DNA from: Hysterangium stoloniferum
Lineage: Eukaryota > Basidiomycota > Agaricomycetes > Hysterangiales > Hysterangiaceae
DNA: 64,000 bases
Direction of reading: 5' to 3'
Assembly: GCA_015178975.1 (NCBI GenBank)
Contig: WHVD01000139.1
Span: forward strand, 62,001 to 126,000
Position 1 is the first letter of the stretch. Each line of letters opens with the position of its first letter. Shown piece by piece: positions 62,230 through 64,000 of this stretch. The translations under genes and the position numbers were made by a program. The notes beneath the pieces were generated by a model that saw only the letters and a program-made list of their open reading frames with translations, had not been told where the DNA came from and did not search any database.

Positions 62230-62860
62230 TGTGAAGAGTGGTAGAAGTTCTAACCGTTCTATATACGAAGAATATCGACCGTTGAAGTACGATACCACTA
62301 TGTATTGACTGTCTAAGTCTAATACGGACCGAACGCATATTGACTATGTAGTTCAATACGGTAGAGAGAAATAGCTATCTAAAGTAAGGTAGATAGCTAG
62401 AATGAATAAGCAGAATCAACTGGTCAAGTACGATTCTGGATAACTGCTCGAGTGCAAGTAGAGTAGTTAGAGAGTCGAATAATAGAGTAGCGTGGATGTA
62501 GTCCACACAAGTTGAGATAGGGATTGACTTTCGACTGATACAGTTCGAAACTCAGTTTGAATGAGTAGCTAAAGCCCGTCTGTGACGGTCGAGACGATAC
62601 ACCAATCACAACTTACAGGACACTAACGGGTGTCTGGGTAAGTCGTGGTTGCGGTGTAAAAAGTGTCTGAGTTCTAAACTACCGGCGCTAGAATACATAA
62701 GTCTGGTGTGTGTGCGCCCACCAGAGTCAATGTACCGCATACATAGGTCGTCGAACTAATTATAGGTATAATGAAAGAGAGAAAATAGAAATAATAAAGG
62801 AAATATAGTAAGAGCACATCCGACTATATTTCCTGAGTGTATTTCGCCATACCTCTCACA
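62230..62860. mobile_element. Solo LTR with target duplication CGCAG in copy C
   Basis: 631 bp, TGTGAAGAGTGGTAGAAGTT to CGCCATACCTCTCACA, with CGCAG at 62225-62229 and 62861-62865. It interrupts the integrase zinc finger of copy C. Hairpins include AGCTATCTA..TAGATAGCT near 62371-62396 and GACACTAACGGGTGTC near 62620-62635. Confidence 0.9.
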
Positions 62861-64000
62861 CGCAGCTGCGAGCGTACACCACGCAGTCCTGCAACATCCT
62901 CGGGCAGAAGAAACAGTCTTTCATCAGATTAAAGAGCCTGTGGCCACCTGCATGAGCTCCTTCGAAAGGATTATCGTGTATCAGCTTGAGTATGGTTGTC
63001 GTCATGCTGCTAGGAATGCAGATTCAACTTTTCCAGTCCGAATCTTGAAAGAACAATAGCTTATTCTTGCCGATAAAATAATGCGAAGGAGTGGCTACCA
63101 TGTTTGGAAAAATGGGGTCAGCGGCATAATAATTCCTGAAGGTGGGATCTTTCTGGTATCCATCGCAAAGTTCCTTATCATAATTCTCATCGATCTCTAT
63201 AAGTAATTGTGGATTCGAGAGAGTAAAATCTGCCTCATCAGTCTCATCATTTCTGGGAAGGTTGTGCAAGTCCCATTTCGTTTGGGGGACCTCTTTGACG
63301 GTTCCGACAGGTTCAACTAACTCGTGATGAGTGAGAAAGACTGCCTTTTCTGCTGGTTTGTTCTCCCATAACGTCTCGTTGTCGTTCCGGTTATAAGAAT
63401 CCGCTATGATTGGTAAGAGATCGTCTCTCGCGGGGCTAGCACAGTCAGGTACTCGAGGAAGTCTAGATAATGGGTCAACACTGCTGTGTATCCGTCCTGC
63501 TCTATGTAGGATTTCCAGACCGGGGTATGCAGCGTATACCGCCCCCCATGCGGCCAGTCGACGATTAGTATTCTCGTAAGATCTGGCCCATTGTAATGCT
63601 GCATGGTCAGTGATCAAAAGGATATGTTCGCCCTCGATAAAGGGCTGGAAATGGACCAATCCTTCTTTAGCAGCTAACGCTTCTCACTCTGTGGCTGAGT
63701 AGTTACATTCCGCTTTCTTGAGCGTACGGCTCCAATAGGCGATAACGTGTTCGACTGTGACACTGGTGTCATCAAAATCTGCAGCCCAGGAATCTGTCCA
63801 GGTGAATTCCGGCTCCCTGGCTTTATAATGAGTAACAAAAATGGGGACGTCTCGTGATTGATCGAAAGCTGCCCTTGCTTGGGCATAAATTTTCGTATCC
63901 TTTAGGTCCTTAAGCGTCATTTTTTGTATTTGCTGGAGGCAACATCCCAGCGTGAAGTCCGAAGCGTCTGTGTATAACCTATAAGGCATACCGCTCGCAG

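Larger units (their letters stand above)
60567..64000 (-). pseudogene. Copy C Ty3/gypsy pol, decayed, holds two solo LTRs
   Basis: Minus strand, entering from beyond the right edge. RNase H: MPYRLYTDASDFTLGCCLQQ, YSATE then a TGA, EGEHILLITDHAALQWAR. Then LEILHRAGRIHSSVDPLSRL and the integrase finger, broken at 62230-62865 by an LTR. The integrase core follows (SMDLITGLPPSTEGSYSAIF, IICDRDKRW, HHPQTDGQMEN) and PFEVLEKINPQVFRLHIPSE. A second LTR splits DHL from the chromodomain at 60823-61302. The chromodomain (YEVKAIVGHKKHRN, stop, VRWKGYGPEED) ends at 60567. Stops match CGA sites of copies A and B. Older than A and B judging from divergence. Confidence 0.88.

Overview
The window reads as nuclear DNA of a filamentous basidiomycete (Agaricomycetes). 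Genes have many short introns of about 45-70 bp with GT..AG borders (one looks GC..AG), and the gene set is typically fungal: GH13 amylase, Hook dynein adaptor, CDC50/LEM3, MET30-type F-box/WD40, GSK3, ATG8, GH63 glucosidase I, a DUF6593 protein, a GPI-anchored cupredoxin, and TKL kinases joined to RasGEF domains. Abundant chromodomain Ty3/gypsy elements and HGD-type TKL kinases would suit Rhizoctonia or a relative. That placement is a guess from style, not a proven identity.

Layout of the gene-rich part (1-44 kb). A secreted alpha-amylase (minus, running off the left edge) is divergent from a vacuolar-type hexose transporter (plus). Then come RNA 3'-phosphate cyclase (plus), CDC50 flippase subunit (minus), Hook (minus), GPI-anchored cupredoxin (minus), a large 4HB-kinase-RasGEF fusion (plus), MET30-like (minus), GSK3 (minus), a 3-kb mosaic repeat tract, an MFS antiporter (minus), ATG8 (plus), a disordered single-exon protein (plus), a kinase relic (minus), a RasGEF-kinase fusion with the reverse domain order (minus), a LINE relic (minus), GH63 glucosidase I (minus) and a DUF6593 protein (plus).

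Layout of the repeat part (about 44.6-64 kb). This is a nest of LTR retrotransposon debris. At least five LTR insertions keep exact 5-bp target duplications (CAGCC, GAAAG, TCAGG, GATGG, CGCAG), some nested one in another. Three copies of a chromodomain Ty3/gypsy pol are present: A (minus), B (plus) and C (minus, running off the right edge). A and B form arms of about 4 kb of a giant inverted repeat. Downstream of pol, each of A and B has a spacer with a TATA-like stretch and a second ORF of about 680 codons that ends some 25-30 bp before the 3' LTR. The ORF resembles neither gag nor env. The LTRs contain serial palindromes and hairpins that recur in diverged LTR families. Many stops in the decayed copies fit CGA to TGA, as expected from deamination of methylated CpG.

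How the genes relate. Amylase and the hexose transporter could act in successive steps of starch use. Hook, ATG8, CDC50 and glucosidase I serve membrane traffic, autophagy, lipid asymmetry and N-glycan trimming; MET30 and GSK3 are regulators. The least ordinary content is the pair of kinase/RasGEF fusions with permuted domain order, one with an MLKL-like N-terminal helical domain, and the palindrome-rich LTR family with its extra ORF.
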